36,421 nucleotides of DNA from Escherichia whittamii (GTDB lineage: Bacteria > Pseudomonadota > Gammaproteobacteria > Enterobacterales > Enterobacteriaceae): the NCBI RefSeq assembly GCF_014836715.1, contig NZ_JACSQI010000020.1:1-36421 (forward strand), in the 5' to 3' direction. The translations under genes were made by a program, and so were the position numbers. The notes beneath the pieces are model-generated. The model had not been told where the DNA came from. It saw only the letters and a list, made by a program, of their open reading frames with translations, and made no database searches. Shown here in pieces: positions 20,324 through 30,367 of this stretch; position 1 is the stretch's first letter; each line of letters begins with the position of its first letter.

Positions 20324-21090
20324 GACGATGCCTCCAGAAATCCGGTCAGTGGGCTGGTGGCATGAGCAAAATGACTGCGACTGCCCGGCCCGGACTGACG
20401 TGCCAGCAGGCCCGCTTCTACCGCCAGACGGAACGCCCTCGCCATATTGACGGGATCGTCCGCGACGGCAATCGCCGTATTGACCAACACGGCGTCGGCG
20501 CCCATTTCCAGCGCCTGCGCGGCGTGGCTGGGAACGCCGATGCCAGCATCAACGACCACCGGAACCGTGGCTTGCTGGATAATAATCTCCAGCATGGCAC
20601 GGGTTTCCAGCCCCTGATTCGAGCCAATCGGTGCGCCGAGCGGCATCACCGCGGCACAGCCCACTTCTTCCAGACGTTTGCACAATACCGGATCGGCACC
20701 GCAGTAAGGCAGCACGACGAATCCCTGTTGCACCAGTGTTTCGGCGGCTTTTAATGTTTCGATAGGATCGGGCAATAGCCAGCGTGCGTCCGGATGAATC
20801 TCTAATTTTAGCCAGTGTGTGCCTAACGCTTCACGTGCCAGATGGGCGGCGAAGATAGCTTCTTCCGCTGTTTTCGCCCCGGAAGTATTCGGCAACAGTG
20901 TTACACCCGCCGCGATAAGCGGGGCGAGGATATCGTCATTGTGTTGGCGCAAGTCGACGCGTTTCATCGCCAGCGTCACCAGCTGGCTGCCGGAAGCGCG
21001 GATCGCCTCCACCATCAGTTGTGAAGAGGCGAATTTCCCGGTACCGGTAAAAAGATGTGAATCAAACGTTTTGTCCGCAATACGTAACAT
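20320..21090 (-). CDS. thiG: Thiazole synthase ThiG
   Basis: ThiG joins deoxyxylulose 5-phosphate, 2-iminoacetate and sulfur from ThiS thiocarboxylate into the thiazole phosphate precursor of thiamine. The ATG at 21090 gives the 256-residue E. coli protein ([20 protein letters not shown]). Longer upstream readings run through thiS and are not real. The Schiff-base lysine is Lys95 (WLKLEIHPD). The phosphate-binding [20 protein letters not shown] and VNTAI are intact. It is separated from thiS by one base. Confidence 0.97.
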   Translation of the reverse strand: MLRIADKTFDSHLFTGTGKFASSQLMVEAIRASGSQLVTLAMKRVDLRQHNDDILAPLIAAGVTLLPNTSGAKTAEEAIFAAHLAREALGTHWLKLEIHPDARWLLPDPIETLKAAETLVQQGFVVLPYCGADPVLCKRLEEVGCAAVMPLGAPIGSNQGLETRAMLEIIIQQATVPVVVDAGIGVPSHAAQALEMGADAVLVNTAIAVADDPVNMARAFRLAVEAGLLARQSGPGSRSHFAHATSPLTGFLEASS

Positions 21091-21091
21091 C

Positions 21092-21292
21092 TCAACCCCC
21101 TGCAATAACCTGAAAAAGCAGGATCTGGTCGCCATCCTGCACGATATGTTGCGCCCATTGCTCGCGTGGAACGATTTGGTGATTAATCGCCAGTGCTGCG
21201 CCCGCTTGTTGTTGACCGAGTTGCTCCAGCAGTTCGTGAACAGTTTGTCCGGCGGCGCATTGCATCGGTTGATCGTTAAACAGGATCTGCAT
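21092..21292 (-). CDS. thiS: Sulfur carrier protein ThiS
   Basis: This small ubiquitin-like carrier has 66 residues and ends in the diagnostic Gly-Gly (FQVIAGG). ThiF adenylates the C-terminus, which is then converted to a thiocarboxylate that delivers sulfur to ThiG. The ATG at 21292 gives [11 protein letters not shown]. An in-frame ATG four codons upstream is less likely. Its start lies inside the end of thiF (17-bp overlap), a sign of translational coupling. Confidence 0.95.
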   Translation of the reverse strand: MQILFNDQPMQCAAGQTVHELLEQLGQQQAGAALAINHQIVPREQWAQHIVQDGDQILLFQVIAGG

Positions 21293-22031
21293 TGCATCCT
21301 CCACATACCGGGCATTCTGTGGCGCGGCGCAACGCCAGGCTGCGCCACTGGCTCGATTTACCGTCGAACAGCCGGAGTTCTCCCGCAGGCGTCTCTATAC
21401 CGCTCAATAACTTAATTGCTTCCAGTGCCTGCAACGTCCCCATGACGCCGACCACCGGGCCAACCACGCCAGCCGTGCGGCAGTTGCGTTCTGGCTCCTG
21501 GTTATCCGGCCACAGGCAGCGATAACAACCCTGCTCCCAGGGCGGTGTCAGTACCATCAACTGACCACCAAAACCGACTGCGCTGGCGGTAATAAGCGGC
21601 GTGTTGAGTGCCACGCAGGCGGCATTAATCTCCTGGCGAGTCGCCATATTGTCGGTACAGTCGAGCACCACATCGACCCGTGCTACTGCATCTTTTAACG
21701 CCTCACCCGTTAACCGTTGTTGTAATGCCACCAGTTGAATATCGGGATTCAATTGCGTCAGTCGCTGTTGGCAGACTAGCGATTTCGGGCGGTCGATATC
21801 TTCAGTGGTAAAGAGGATTTGTCGTTGCAGATTGCTTAAATGCACATCGTCGTCATCTGCCAGTACCAGCGTCCCGACGCCAGCGCCCGCCAGGTACAGC
21901 GCAGCGGGCGTACCCAGCCCGCCAAGACCGATAATCAGCACCTGGCTGTCGAGCAGTTTTTGCTGCCCTTCAATGGCAATGTCGTCGAGCAGAATTTGGC
22001 GGCTATAACGCATAAAGTCACGGTCATTCAT
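21276..22031 (-). CDS. thiF: ThiS adenylyltransferase ThiF
   Basis: ThiF, an E1-like enzyme, activates the ThiS C-terminus with ATP. The 251-residue form starts [16 protein letters not shown] two codons upstream is possible but not favoured. The nucleotide fold has [21 protein letters not shown]. The zinc cysteines are Cys169/Cys172 and Cys240/Cys243. Cys184 (RNCRTAG) is the residue that links to ThiS in the known mechanism. The start overlaps the thiE end by 8 bp. Confidence 0.97.
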   Translation of the reverse strand: MNDRDFMRYSRQILLDDIAIEGQQKLLDSQVLIIGLGGLGTPAALYLAGAGVGTLVLADDDDVHLSNLQRQILFTTEDIDRPKSLVCQQRLTQLNPDIQLVALQQRLTGEALKDAVARVDVVLDCTDNMATRQEINAACVALNTPLITASAVGFGGQLMVLTPPWEQGCYRCLWPDNQEPERNCRTAGVVGPVVGVMGTLQALEAIKLLSGIETPAGELRLFDGKSSQWRSLALRRATECPVCGGCNADPV

Positions 22032-22658
22032 CGCCAACTCCTGCTATTTCCAGCAACTGTTCCGTTGCCAAACGCCAGTCTGCTGCCTGGGTAATGGCGC
22101 TGACGACGGCGATACTGCCGACACCCGTCGCCATCACTGCAGGCGCGCGCGCCAGATTGATACCGCCAATTGCCACGGTGGGATAATCCGCCAGACGCTC
22201 AATGTGCCGCGCCAGCTGTTCCAGCCCCTGCGGTGCAGAAGGCATCTGTTTGGTTTGCGTCGGGAACACATGTCCCAGCGCGATATAAGAAGGACGTGCT
22301 GCCAGTGCGACGTCGATCTCCATATCATCATGGGTCGAAACGCCCAGTCGCAGACCTGCCGCGTGGATGGCGTGGAGATCGGTGGCTTGCAAATCTTCCT
22401 GCCCCAAATGGACGCCATACGCCTGATGCTTAATCGCCAGCCGCCAGTAATCGTTGATAAACAGCCGTGCGTTATAGCGGCGGCCCAGCGCAATTACCGC
22501 CACGACATCGGCTTCCACCTCTTTATCGCGCTGATCTTTGATGCGTAGCTGGAGAGTACGCACGCCTGCATCCAGCAGGCGTTCGATCCACTGTACGCTG
22601 TCCACTACCGGGTACAGTCCTAAACGAAAAGGTACGGGAGGAAAATCAGGCTGATACA

Positions 22659-22659
<1 letters not shown>
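22024..22659 (-). CDS. thiE: Thiamine phosphate synthase ThiE
   Basis: ThiE couples the HMP pyrimidine diphosphate with thiazole phosphate to form thiamine monophosphate. With the ATG at 22659 the protein has 211 residues. It is a TIM barrel with [38 protein letters not shown] and VAIGGI, the usual phosphate- and substrate-binding loops. The ATG shares its A with the thiC stop (TGATG). A GTG one codon upstream is also in frame. Confidence 0.97.
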
Positions 22660-24557
<1,898 letters not shown>

Positions 24558-24639
24558 TCATTCCAAAAGTTAAGGACGTGGCTTGTCAGACGACGGATGA
24601 AGCAAGAGACGATCGCCGCAAAGGCGATGCGATAGCAGA

Positions 24640-24732
24640 TTAACTCTTGTTCCCTTCGCAGGTATTAGCCTGATCAGGTTCCGCGGATCCCGAATGAACG
24701 GTCTCAGCCAGTTAAGGCACTCCGACAAGAAA
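24640..24732 (-). ncRNA. TPP riboswitch (thi box) of thiC
   Basis: On the - strand the conserved thi-box parts appear in order: GGAGTGCC, CTGAGA (pyrimidine-sensing arm), then GGAACCTGATCAGG, TAATACCTGCG and AGGGAACAAG. P1 pairs CTTGT (24729-24725) with ACAAG (24650-24646). A stable hairpin ATCGCC-TTTGC-GGCGAT (24627-24612) and the thiC ribosome site GGAATGAG follow. No intrinsic terminator separates the aptamer from thiC, so control is probably at translation start, with possible Rho action. Confidence 0.95.
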
Positions 24733-24751
24733 TTAGCCCCGCAAACGGGGC
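24730..24751 (-). terminator. Terminator after rsd
   Basis: On the - strand GCCCCG-TTTG-CGGGGC (24751-24736) is followed by TAATTTCTTG. The weak T tract runs directly into the first arm of the TPP aptamer, so the rsd terminator and the thiC leader are back to back and the thiC promoter must lie in or upstream of this hairpin. Confidence 0.7.
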
Positions 24752-24785
24752 ATTGAATGTAAATTACGCGTTAACAGCGCAGAAC

Positions 24786-25262
24786 TCAAGCAGGATGTTT
24801 GACGCGAGCGGCGTCAAGCACCAGCAGAATCAGCTTATCTTCCAGTACGAAGCGTGCTTCCAGCGCCTCGCCGATGTCAGATAAAACCTGTTGAAACTCA
24901 AGGTAATTATCATGATCGATGGCGGTTTCCAGGCTGGAATCATAGTAATCCATAATCTGTTGCGTGTTGGCTTCCAGCTGCGGCCAAATCTTCGCGGCAT
25001 GAGCGAGTTGCCCGTTGCCTTCTAGTTTATGAAGAATGCGTTCATAAATACTGAAATGTCCAGCAGACAGGTAGTCGACCAGACTCTGGCAAAAATCATC
25101 AAGGGCTTTTTCATTCAGCCTCATGTACGATTCTTTGCCAGGCTTAATGCCAACCAGATTGTAGTAAGCCACGAGCAGATGCTTACGTACATGTAGCCAG
25201 CGATCAACCAGTTTGTTACTTCCTCTGACGTGCTCCGTCAGGTTATCGAGCTGGTTAAGCAT
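24786..25262 (-). CDS. rsd: Regulator of sigma D, anti-sigma70 factor Rsd
   Basis: Rsd binds the domain-4 region of sigma70 in stationary phase, freeing core polymerase for other sigma factors; with HPr it also affects SpoT. The 158-residue, all-helical protein matches E. coli Rsd along its length (MLNQLDNLTEHVRGSNKLVD at the start, LDAARVKHPA at the end). It diverges from nudC across 94 bp (25263-25356). That gap must hold both promoters, but I could not assign a convincing -35/-10 pair. Confidence 0.97.
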   Translation of the reverse strand: MLNQLDNLTEHVRGSNKLVDRWLHVRKHLLVAYYNLVGIKPGKESYMRLNEKALDDFCQSLVDYLSAGHFSIYERILHKLEGNGQLAHAAKIWPQLEANTQQIMDYYDSSLETAIDHDNYLEFQQVLSDIGEALEARFVLEDKLILLVLDAARVKHPA

Positions 25263-25356
25263 GATTGACTCCGCAAGTTTGTATTCAAAAACTGCTCAGT
25301 GAGAAATGTAAAAACCATGTTAAACATGCCAGTGATGCAAAGGTAGTGCAAGAGCT

Positions 25357-26130
25357 ATGGATCGTATAATTGAAAAATTAGATCACGGCTGGTGGGTAGT
25401 CAGTCATGAACAAAAATTATGGTTGCCGAAGGGAGAATTACCATACGGCGAAGCGGCAAATTTCGATCTTGTGGGTCAGCGCGCACTGCATATAGGCGAA
25501 TGGCAGGGAGAACCTGTTTGGCTAGTGCAACAGCAGCGTCGTCACGATATGGGATCGGTACGTCAGGTGATTGATCTGGATGTTGGGCTGTTTCAACTGG
25601 CTGGGCGCGGTGTGCAACTGGCGGAGTTTTACCGCTCACATAAATATTGCGGCTACTGCGGCCATGAGATGTATCCGAGCAAAACCGAATGGGCAATGCT
25701 GTGCAGTCACTGCCGTGAGCGTTACTATCCACAAATTGCCCCCTGCATTATCGTTGCCATCCGTCGCGATGATTCGATCCTTCTTGCCCAGCATACCCGC
25801 CATCGAAACGGTGTCCATACGGTACTTGCCGGATTCGTTGAAGTGGGCGAAACCCTCGAGCAGGCAGTCGCGCGGGAAGTGATGGAAGAGAGCGGAATTA
25901 AAGTCAAAAATCTGCGTTATGTGACCTCCCAACCGTGGCCGTTTCCTCAGTCTTTAATGACCGCGTTTATGGCGGAATATGACAGCGGCGATATCGTCAT
26001 TGACCCGAAAGAATTGCTTGAGGCGAACTGGTATCGCTATGACGATTTGCCGTTACTCCCGCCGCCCGGCACCGTGGCGCGCCGTCTGATAGAAGATACG
26101 GTGGCGATGTGTCGGGCAGAGTATGAGTGA
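25357..26130 (+). CDS. nudC: NAD-capped RNA hydrolase / NADH pyrophosphatase NudC
   Basis: NudC removes NAD caps from RNA 5' ends and splits NADH. The 257-residue protein has an N-terminal domain (about 1-95), a zinc ribbon with Cys98, Cys101, Cys116 and Cys119, and a Nudix domain from about 125. The Nudix box [20 protein letters not shown] has metal ligands Glu174, Glu177 and Glu178, followed by the NADH-type [11 protein letters not shown] motif. It starts a + strand series with hemE 39 nt downstream. Confidence 0.97.
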   Translation: MDRIIEKLDHGWWVVSHEQKLWLPKGELPYGEAANFDLVGQRALHIGEWQGEPVWLVQQQRRHDMGSVRQVIDLDVGLFQLAGRGVQLAEFYRSHKYCGYCGHEMYPSKTEWAMLCSHCRERYYPQIAPCIIVAIRRDDSILLAQHTRHRNGVHTVLAGFVEVGETLEQAVAREVMEESGIKVKNLRYVTSQPWPFPQSLMTAFMAEYDSGDIVIDPKELLEANWYRYDDLPLLPPPGTVARRLIEDTVAMCRAEYE

Positions 26131-26169
26131 TGATACACTGACCGCCTGACGCACTAAGGAACAGCCAAA

Positions 26170-27234
26170 ATGACCGAACTTAAAAACGATCGTTATCTGC
26201 GGGCGCTGTTGCGCCAGCCCGTTGATGTCACTCCAGTATGGATGATGCGCCAGGCGGGCCGCTATCTACCGGAATACAAAGCCACCCGCGCCCAGGCGGG
26301 CGATTTTATGTCGCTTTGCAAAAACGCCGAGCTGGCGTGCGAAGTGACTTTGCAACCGCTGCGTCGCTATCCGCTGGATGCGGCGATCCTCTTTTCCGAT
26401 ATCCTCACCGTTCCGGACGCGATGGGGTTAGGGCTCTATTTTGAAGCCGGAGAAGGTCCGCGTTTTACCTCGCCAGTCACCTGCAAAGCTGACGTCGATA
26501 AACTGCCAATACCGGACCCGGAAGATGAGCTGGGTTACGTGATGAACGCGGTGCGTACCATTCGCCGCGAACTGAAAGGCGAAGTGCCGCTGATTGGTTT
26601 TTCCGGCAGTCCGTGGACGCTGGCGACCTACATGGTGGAAGGCGGCAGCAGCAAAGCGTTCACCGTGATCAAAAAAATGATGTATGCCGAGCCGCAGGCG
26701 CTGCACGCGCTACTCGATAAACTGGCGAAAAGCGTCACTCTGTATCTGAACGCGCAGATTAAAGCCGGTGCTCAGGCAGTGATGATTTTCGACACCTGGG
26801 GCGGCGTGCTTACCGGGCGCGATTATCAACAGTTCTCGCTTTATTACATGCATAAAATAGTTGATGGCTTACTGCGTGAGAACGACGGTCGCCGCGTGCC
26901 GGTGACGCTGTTTACCAAAGGCGGCGGACAGTGGCTGGAAGCTATGGCGGAAACCGGCTGTGATGCGCTGGGCCTCGACTGGACAACGGACATTGCCGAT
27001 GCGCGCCGCCGCGTGGGTGATAAAGTCGCGCTGCAGGGCAATATGGACCCATCGATGCTGTATGCACCGCCTGCCCGCATTGAAGAAGAAGTGGCGTCTA
27101 TACTTGCTGGTTTCGGTCACGGTGAAGGCCACGTCTTTAACCTCGGCCATGGCATTCATCAGGATGTGCCGCCAGAACATGCTGGCGTGTTTGTGGAGGC
27201 AGTGCATCGCCTGTCTGCGCCTTATCATCAGTAA
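26170..27234 (+). CDS. hemE: Uroporphyrinogen decarboxylase HemE
   Basis: HemE removes four acetate carboxyl groups from uroporphyrinogen III to give coproporphyrinogen III, a haem pathway step in the cytoplasm. The 354-residue length is standard. The substrate-binding signature [15 protein letters not shown] (about 22-36), the catalytic Asp77 (LFSDIL), [16 protein letters not shown] and the C-terminal NLGHGI are all intact. The ATG follows AAGGAA. Confidence 0.98.
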   Translation: MTELKNDRYLRALLRQPVDVTPVWMMRQAGRYLPEYKATRAQAGDFMSLCKNAELACEVTLQPLRRYPLDAAILFSDILTVPDAMGLGLYFEAGEGPRFTSPVTCKADVDKLPIPDPEDELGYVMNAVRTIRRELKGEVPLIGFSGSPWTLATYMVEGGSSKAFTVIKKMMYAEPQALHALLDKLAKSVTLYLNAQIKAGAQAVMIFDTWGGVLTGRDYQQFSLYYMHKIVDGLLRENDGRRVPVTLFTKGGGQWLEAMAETGCDALGLDWTTDIADARRRVGDKVALQGNMDPSMLYAPPARIEEEVASILAGFGHGEGHVFNLGHGIHQDVPPEHAGVFVEAVHRLSAPYHQ

Positions 27235-27243
27235 GGAGTGGTT

Positions 27244-27915
27244 ATGGATCTCGCGTCATTACGCGCTCAACAAATCGAACTGGCTTCTTCTGTGATCCGC
27301 GAGGATCGACTCGATAAAGATCCGCCGGATCTGATCGCCGGAGCCGATGTCGGGTTTGAGCAGGGCGGAGAAGTGACGCGAGCGGCGATGGTACTGCTGA
27401 AATACCCCACTCTAGAGCTGGTGGAGTATAAAGTGGCCCGCATCGCCACCACCATGCCTTATATTCCTGGTTTTCTCTCCTTCCGTGAATATCCTGCGCT
27501 GCTGGCAGCGTGGGAGATGCTGTCGCAAAAACCGGATTTAGTGTTTGTCGATGGTCATGGGATCTCGCATCCGCGCCGTCTTGGTGTCGCCAGCCATTTT
27601 GGTTTGCTGGTGGATGTGCCAACTATTGGCGTGGCGAAAAAACGGCTATGCGGTAAATTCGAACCGCTCTCCAGCGAGCCGGGCGCGCTGGCCCCGCTGA
27701 TGGATAAAGGCGAGCAGCTGGCCTGGGTCTGGCGCAGCAAAGCGCGCTGTAACCCGCTATTTATCGCGACCGGCCATCGGGTCAGCGTGGATAGTGCGCT
27801 GGCGTGGGTACAACGCTGCATGAAAGGCTATCGTCTGCCGGAGCCAACGCGCTGGGCGGACGCGGTGGCCTCGGAACGTCCGGCATTCGTGCGCTATACA
27901 GCAAATCAGCCCTAA
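27244..27915 (+). CDS. nfi: Endonuclease V (deoxyinosine 3' endonuclease)
   Basis: Endonuclease V nicks DNA one base 3' to deoxyinosine and begins repair of deaminated adenine. The ATG at 27244 gives 223 residues behind AAGGAG, which overlaps the hemE stop. A GTG at 27238 lies inside the ribosome site. Metal ligands by motif are Asp35 (AGADVGF), Glu82 (SFREYP) and Asp103 ([11 protein letters not shown]). It lies 9 nt after hemE, so the two are co-transcribed. Confidence 0.97.
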   Translation: MDLASLRAQQIELASSVIREDRLDKDPPDLIAGADVGFEQGGEVTRAAMVLLKYPTLELVEYKVARIATTMPYIPGFLSFREYPALLAAWEMLSQKPDLVFVDGHGISHPRRLGVASHFGLLVDVPTIGVAKKRLCGKFEPLSSEPGALAPLMDKGEQLAWVWRSKARCNPLFIATGHRVSVDSALAWVQRCMKGYRLPEPTRWADAVASERPAFVRYTANQP

Positions 27916-27957
27916 TTCAGGTAAACTGCGGATAATTTCCGTATTTGAGAACTCAAC

Positions 27958-28548
27958 ATGTTACAAAACCCGATTCATCTGCGTCTGGAACGCCTGGAAA
28001 GCTGGCAGCACGTCACTTTCATGGCTTGTCTGTGCGAACGCATGTACCCCAATTACGCTATGTTCTGCCAGCAAACCGGTTTTGCCGATGGGCAAATTTA
28101 CCGCCGCATTCTCGATCTCATCTGGGAAACGCTGACGGTCAAAGACGCAAAAGTGAATTTCGACAGCCAACTGGAGAAATTTGAAGAGGCGATTCCTTCA
28201 GCGGACGATTTCGATCTGTACGGTGTTTATCCGGCAATCGATGCCTGCGTGGCATTAAGTGAACTGGTCCATTCGCGTTTAAGTGGCGAAACGCTCGAAC
28301 ACGCGGTGGAAGTGAGTAAGACCTCTATCACTACCGTTGCGATGCTGGAAATGACTCAGGCTGGTCGCGAAATGAGCGATGAAGAGCTCAAAGAAAACCC
28401 AGCAGTAGAGCAAGAATGGGACATTCAGTGGGAAATATTCCGACTTTTAGCCGAGTGCGAAGAACGCGACATCGAGCTGATAAAAGGGCTTAGGGCAGAC
28501 CTGCGTGAGGCGGGCGAGAGCAATATTGGTATAATTTTTCAGCAATAA
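27958..28548 (+). CDS. yjaG: DUF416 family protein YjaG
   Basis: This 196-residue acidic, helical protein matches E. coli YjaG (DUF416) throughout. No catalytic motif is evident and its function is not established. It starts 42 nt after nfi, with a GATAATTT stretch in between that may serve as a promoter -10. No signal peptide is present, so it is cytoplasmic. Confidence 0.93.
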   Translation: MLQNPIHLRLERLESWQHVTFMACLCERMYPNYAMFCQQTGFADGQIYRRILDLIWETLTVKDAKVNFDSQLEKFEEAIPSADDFDLYGVYPAIDACVALSELVHSRLSGETLEHAVEVSKTSITTVAMLEMTQAGREMSDEELKENPAVEQEWDIQWEIFRLLAECEERDIELIKGLRADLREAGESNIGIIFQQ

Positions 28549-28599
28549 GACCAGAAAACGTGATTTAACGCCTGATTTGTCATACCTGGAGTCTTCCCT

Positions 28600-28634
28600 T
28601 TCGCCCCCCGTCTGGTCTACATTTGGGGGGCGAA
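28600..28634. other. G/C-run hairpin in the yjaG-hupA spacer
   Basis: TTCGCCCCCC (28600-28609) pairs perfectly with GGGGGGCGAA (28625-28634) around a 15-nt loop, with further T-A pairing outside. Neither strand has a T tract after the second arm, so it is not a standard terminator. The spacer 28549-28734 must also hold the hupA promoter; TATTCT at 28672-28677 is a possible -10 without a good -35. Confidence 0.6.
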
Positions 28635-28734
28635 AAAAAGTGGCTATCGGTGCGTGTATGCAGGAGAGTGCTATTCTGGCATTTCCGTCGCACTCGATGC
28701 TTAGCAAGCGATAAACACATTGTAAGGATAACTT

Positions 28735-29007
28735 ATGAACAAGACTCAACTGATTGATGTAATTGCAGAGAAAGCAGAACTGTCCAAAACCCAGGCTAAA
28801 GCTGCTCTGGAGTCCACTCTGGCTGCAATTACTGAGTCTCTGAAAGAAGGCGATGCTGTACAACTGGTTGGTTTCGGAACCTTCAAAGTGAACCACCGCG
28901 CTGAGCGTACTGGCCGCAACCCGCAGACCGGTAAAGAAATCAAAATCGCCGCTGCGAACGTACCGGCATTTGTTTCTGGCAAGGCACTGAAAGACGCAGT
29001 TAAGTAA
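28735..29007 (+). CDS. hupA: DNA-binding protein HU-alpha
   Basis: HU-alpha is the nucleoid protein that bends DNA without strict sequence preference, as a homodimer or with HU-beta. It has 90 residues: N-terminal dimerisation helices ([20 protein letters not shown]), then the beta arm with [12 protein letters not shown], whose Pro intercalates DNA. The ATG follows AAGGA (28724-28728). Its terminator lies inside the start of yjaH. Confidence 0.98.
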
Positions 29008-29019
29008 GATTGCGTGGCA

Positions 29020-29715
29020 GTGAACAGTTTTAACGAAGGGGTGGTTTCACCCCTTTTGTCTTTCTGGCGTCGTTCATTGATGCTGGCAGGTGCGCTGTTT
29101 CTCACTGCCTGTAGCCACAACTCTTCACTTCCTCCCTTTACCGCCAGTGGATTTGCTGAAGACCAGGGCGCGGTACGTATCTGGCGAAAAGACAGCGGCG
29201 ATAATGTGCATCTGCTTGCCGTATTTAGCCCGTGGCGCAATGGCGATACCACGACGCGAGAGTATCGCTGGCAGGGCGATAACCTCACGCTTATCAATAT
29301 CAATGTTTATAGCAAACCTCCGGTGAACATTCGTGCGCGTTTTGACGATCGCGGCGATCTGAGCTTTATGCAACGTGAGTTTGACGGGGAAAAGCAGCAG
29401 CTTTCTAACGACCAAATCGATTTATATCGCTACCGTGCCGACCAAATCCGCCAGATTAGCGATGCCTTACGTCAGGGGAGAGTCGTGTTGCGTCAGGGAC
29501 GCTGGCATGCGATGGAGCAAACTGTAACTACCTGCGAAGGGCAAACCATTAAACCTGATTTAGATTCGCAGGCGATAGCGCATATCGAGCGCCGCCAGAG
29601 CCGCTCTTCTGTTGATGTCAGCGTGGCATGGCTGGAAGCGCCCGAAGGTTCTCAATTACTGTTAGTGGCAAACTCTGATTTCTGTCGCTGGCAACCTAAC
29701 GAGAAAACGTTCTGA
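29020..29715 (+). CDS. yjaH: DUF1481 putative lipoprotein YjaH
   Basis: This 231-residue form starts at GTG 29020 and matches E. coli YjaH (DUF1481). A signal peptide with Arg-Arg (WRRSLMLAGALFLTAC) ends in a lipobox, LTAC, so the mature protein is probably a lipoprotein. No function is established. The start is uncertain: a hupA terminator hairpin covers 29036-29063, and no clear ribosome site precedes GTG 29020. GTG 29014 and TTG 29056 are alternatives in frame, and starting at TTG would keep the RR region. It converges on zraP with one base between the stops. Confidence 0.85.
   Translation: MNSFNEGVVSPLLSFWRRSLMLAGALFLTACSHNSSLPPFTASGFAEDQGAVRIWRKDSGDNVHLLAVFSPWRNGDTTTREYRWQGDNLTLININVYSKPPVNIRARFDDRGDLSFMQREFDGEKQQLSNDQIDLYRYRADQIRQISDALRQGRVVLRQGRWHAMEQTVTTCEGQTIKPDLDSQAIAHIERRQSRSSVDVSVAWLEAPEGSQLLLVANSDFCRWQPNEKTF
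29036..29063 (+). terminator. hupA terminator inside the yjaH 5' end
   Basis: AAGGGGTG (29036-29043) pairs with CACCCCTT (29048-29055) around GTTT, followed by TTGTCTTT. It lies 28 nt after the hupA stop and within the annotated start of yjaH. Confidence 0.8.
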
Positions 29716-29716
29716 T

Positions 29717-30130
29717 TTACCAGTGGCCCATATCCATATGACCGCCACCATCGCAACCACCGTAGCCCATTCCGGCTCCGCGTGGAATACCCGCTTCAGC
29801 CATCGCAATATCCCGTTTCACTCGTAGCCCATCTAACGACTGACGCAAAGTTTCCATCTCTTTGGCGACCGCGTTAATTTTGCTGCTATCCGGTGGGTTA
29901 GCGGCTAACAGGGCGTTGTATTCATAACGCTTCGTCACCAGTTGCTGTTGCAGTGCGCTGCTTTGAGCGTAAAAGTCATTATGAATTTTTTGCCAGGCAG
30001 TTTGTTGTTCGCTGGTCAAAGGCGCTGCATTTTGCTGCCACATACCGTGTCCGCCGTGGGCAAATGCCGATCCCATCGCCATTGCTGAAAGCGCCACCAT
30101 CATCAGGGCAATCTTCGTGTTCCGTTTCAT
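29717..30130 (-). CDS. zraP: Periplasmic zinc-responsive chaperone-like protein ZraP
   Basis: ZraP is a periplasmic zinc-binding protein of the CpxP-like group that buffers zinc and represses ZraSR signalling. The ATG at 30130 gives 137 residues, slightly shorter than the 141 I recall for K-12, with changes in the signal peptide and C-terminus. The signal peptide (MKRNTKIALMMVALSAMAMG, ending about AFA) is followed by HGGHGMW, a helical core (LTSEQQTAWQKIHNDFY) and a metal-binding tail GYGGCDGGGHMDMGHW. It diverges from zraS and has its own sigma54 promoter. Confidence 0.96.
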   Translation of the reverse strand: MKRNTKIALMMVALSAMAMGSAFAHGGHGMWQQNAAPLTSEQQTAWQKIHNDFYAQSSALQQQLVTKRYEYNALLAANPPDSSKINAVAKEMETLRQSLDGLRVKRDIAMAEAGIPRGAGMGYGGCDGGGHMDMGHW

Positions 30131-30163
30131 GGTTAATCCTCCAGTGGTTGTCTTACTTTGGGT

Positions 30164-30181
30164 ATTGCATCTTTCGTGCCA
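30164..30181 (-). promoter_or_regulatory. Sigma54 promoter of zraP
   Basis: On the - strand TGGCACGAAAGATGCAAT carries GG and GC separated by 10 nt, a near-consensus -24/-12 element. It lies 34 nt before the zraP ATG, downstream of the paired ZraR operators. Confidence 0.85.
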
Positions 30182-30223
30182 ACGATGAAACGCTGATGTG
30201 ACGGGCAAACAGGCGTGATAAGC

Positions 30224-30269
30224 GAGTAAAAATGACTCGCTTGCAGTGGGTAGCGAGTCATTTTTACTC
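30224..30269. promoter_or_regulatory. Paired ZraR operators (perfect 18-bp inverted repeat)
   Basis: Arms at 30224-30241 and 30252-30269 are perfect inverted repeats of 18 bp with a 10-bp centre. Each arm is itself a GAGT-N7-ACTC palindrome, so two dimer sites face each other. They lie between the two sigma54 promoters, where a bacterial enhancer-binding protein such as ZraR would act on both zraP and zraSR. Confidence 0.85.
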
Positions 30270-30320
30270 ATTGAAACTCAAGCGTTTGTGTTACAGCGCA
30301 GGGTAGCCGTTGATAAAATC

Positions 30321-30336
30321 TGGCATGATTTCTGCT
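30321..30336 (+). promoter_or_regulatory. Sigma54 promoter of zraSR
   Basis: TGGCATGATTTCTGCT has GG (30322-30323) and GC (30334-30335) with 10 nt between them, a recognisable but weaker -24/-12 element than that of zraP. The zraS ATG is 32 nt downstream. Confidence 0.8.
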
Positions 30337-30367
30337 GTTAAAAAGGGATGAACAGGCAAAGAAGAAG

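Noticed and set aside
21091-21348. Extended reading of thiG through thiS
   Set aside because: The ThiG N-terminus at 21090 matches the family exactly, and the extra part is thiS in another frame.
28600-28634. Terminator for yjaG
   Set aside because: The stem is followed by A rather than T on the + strand, so it does not meet intrinsic-terminator rules.
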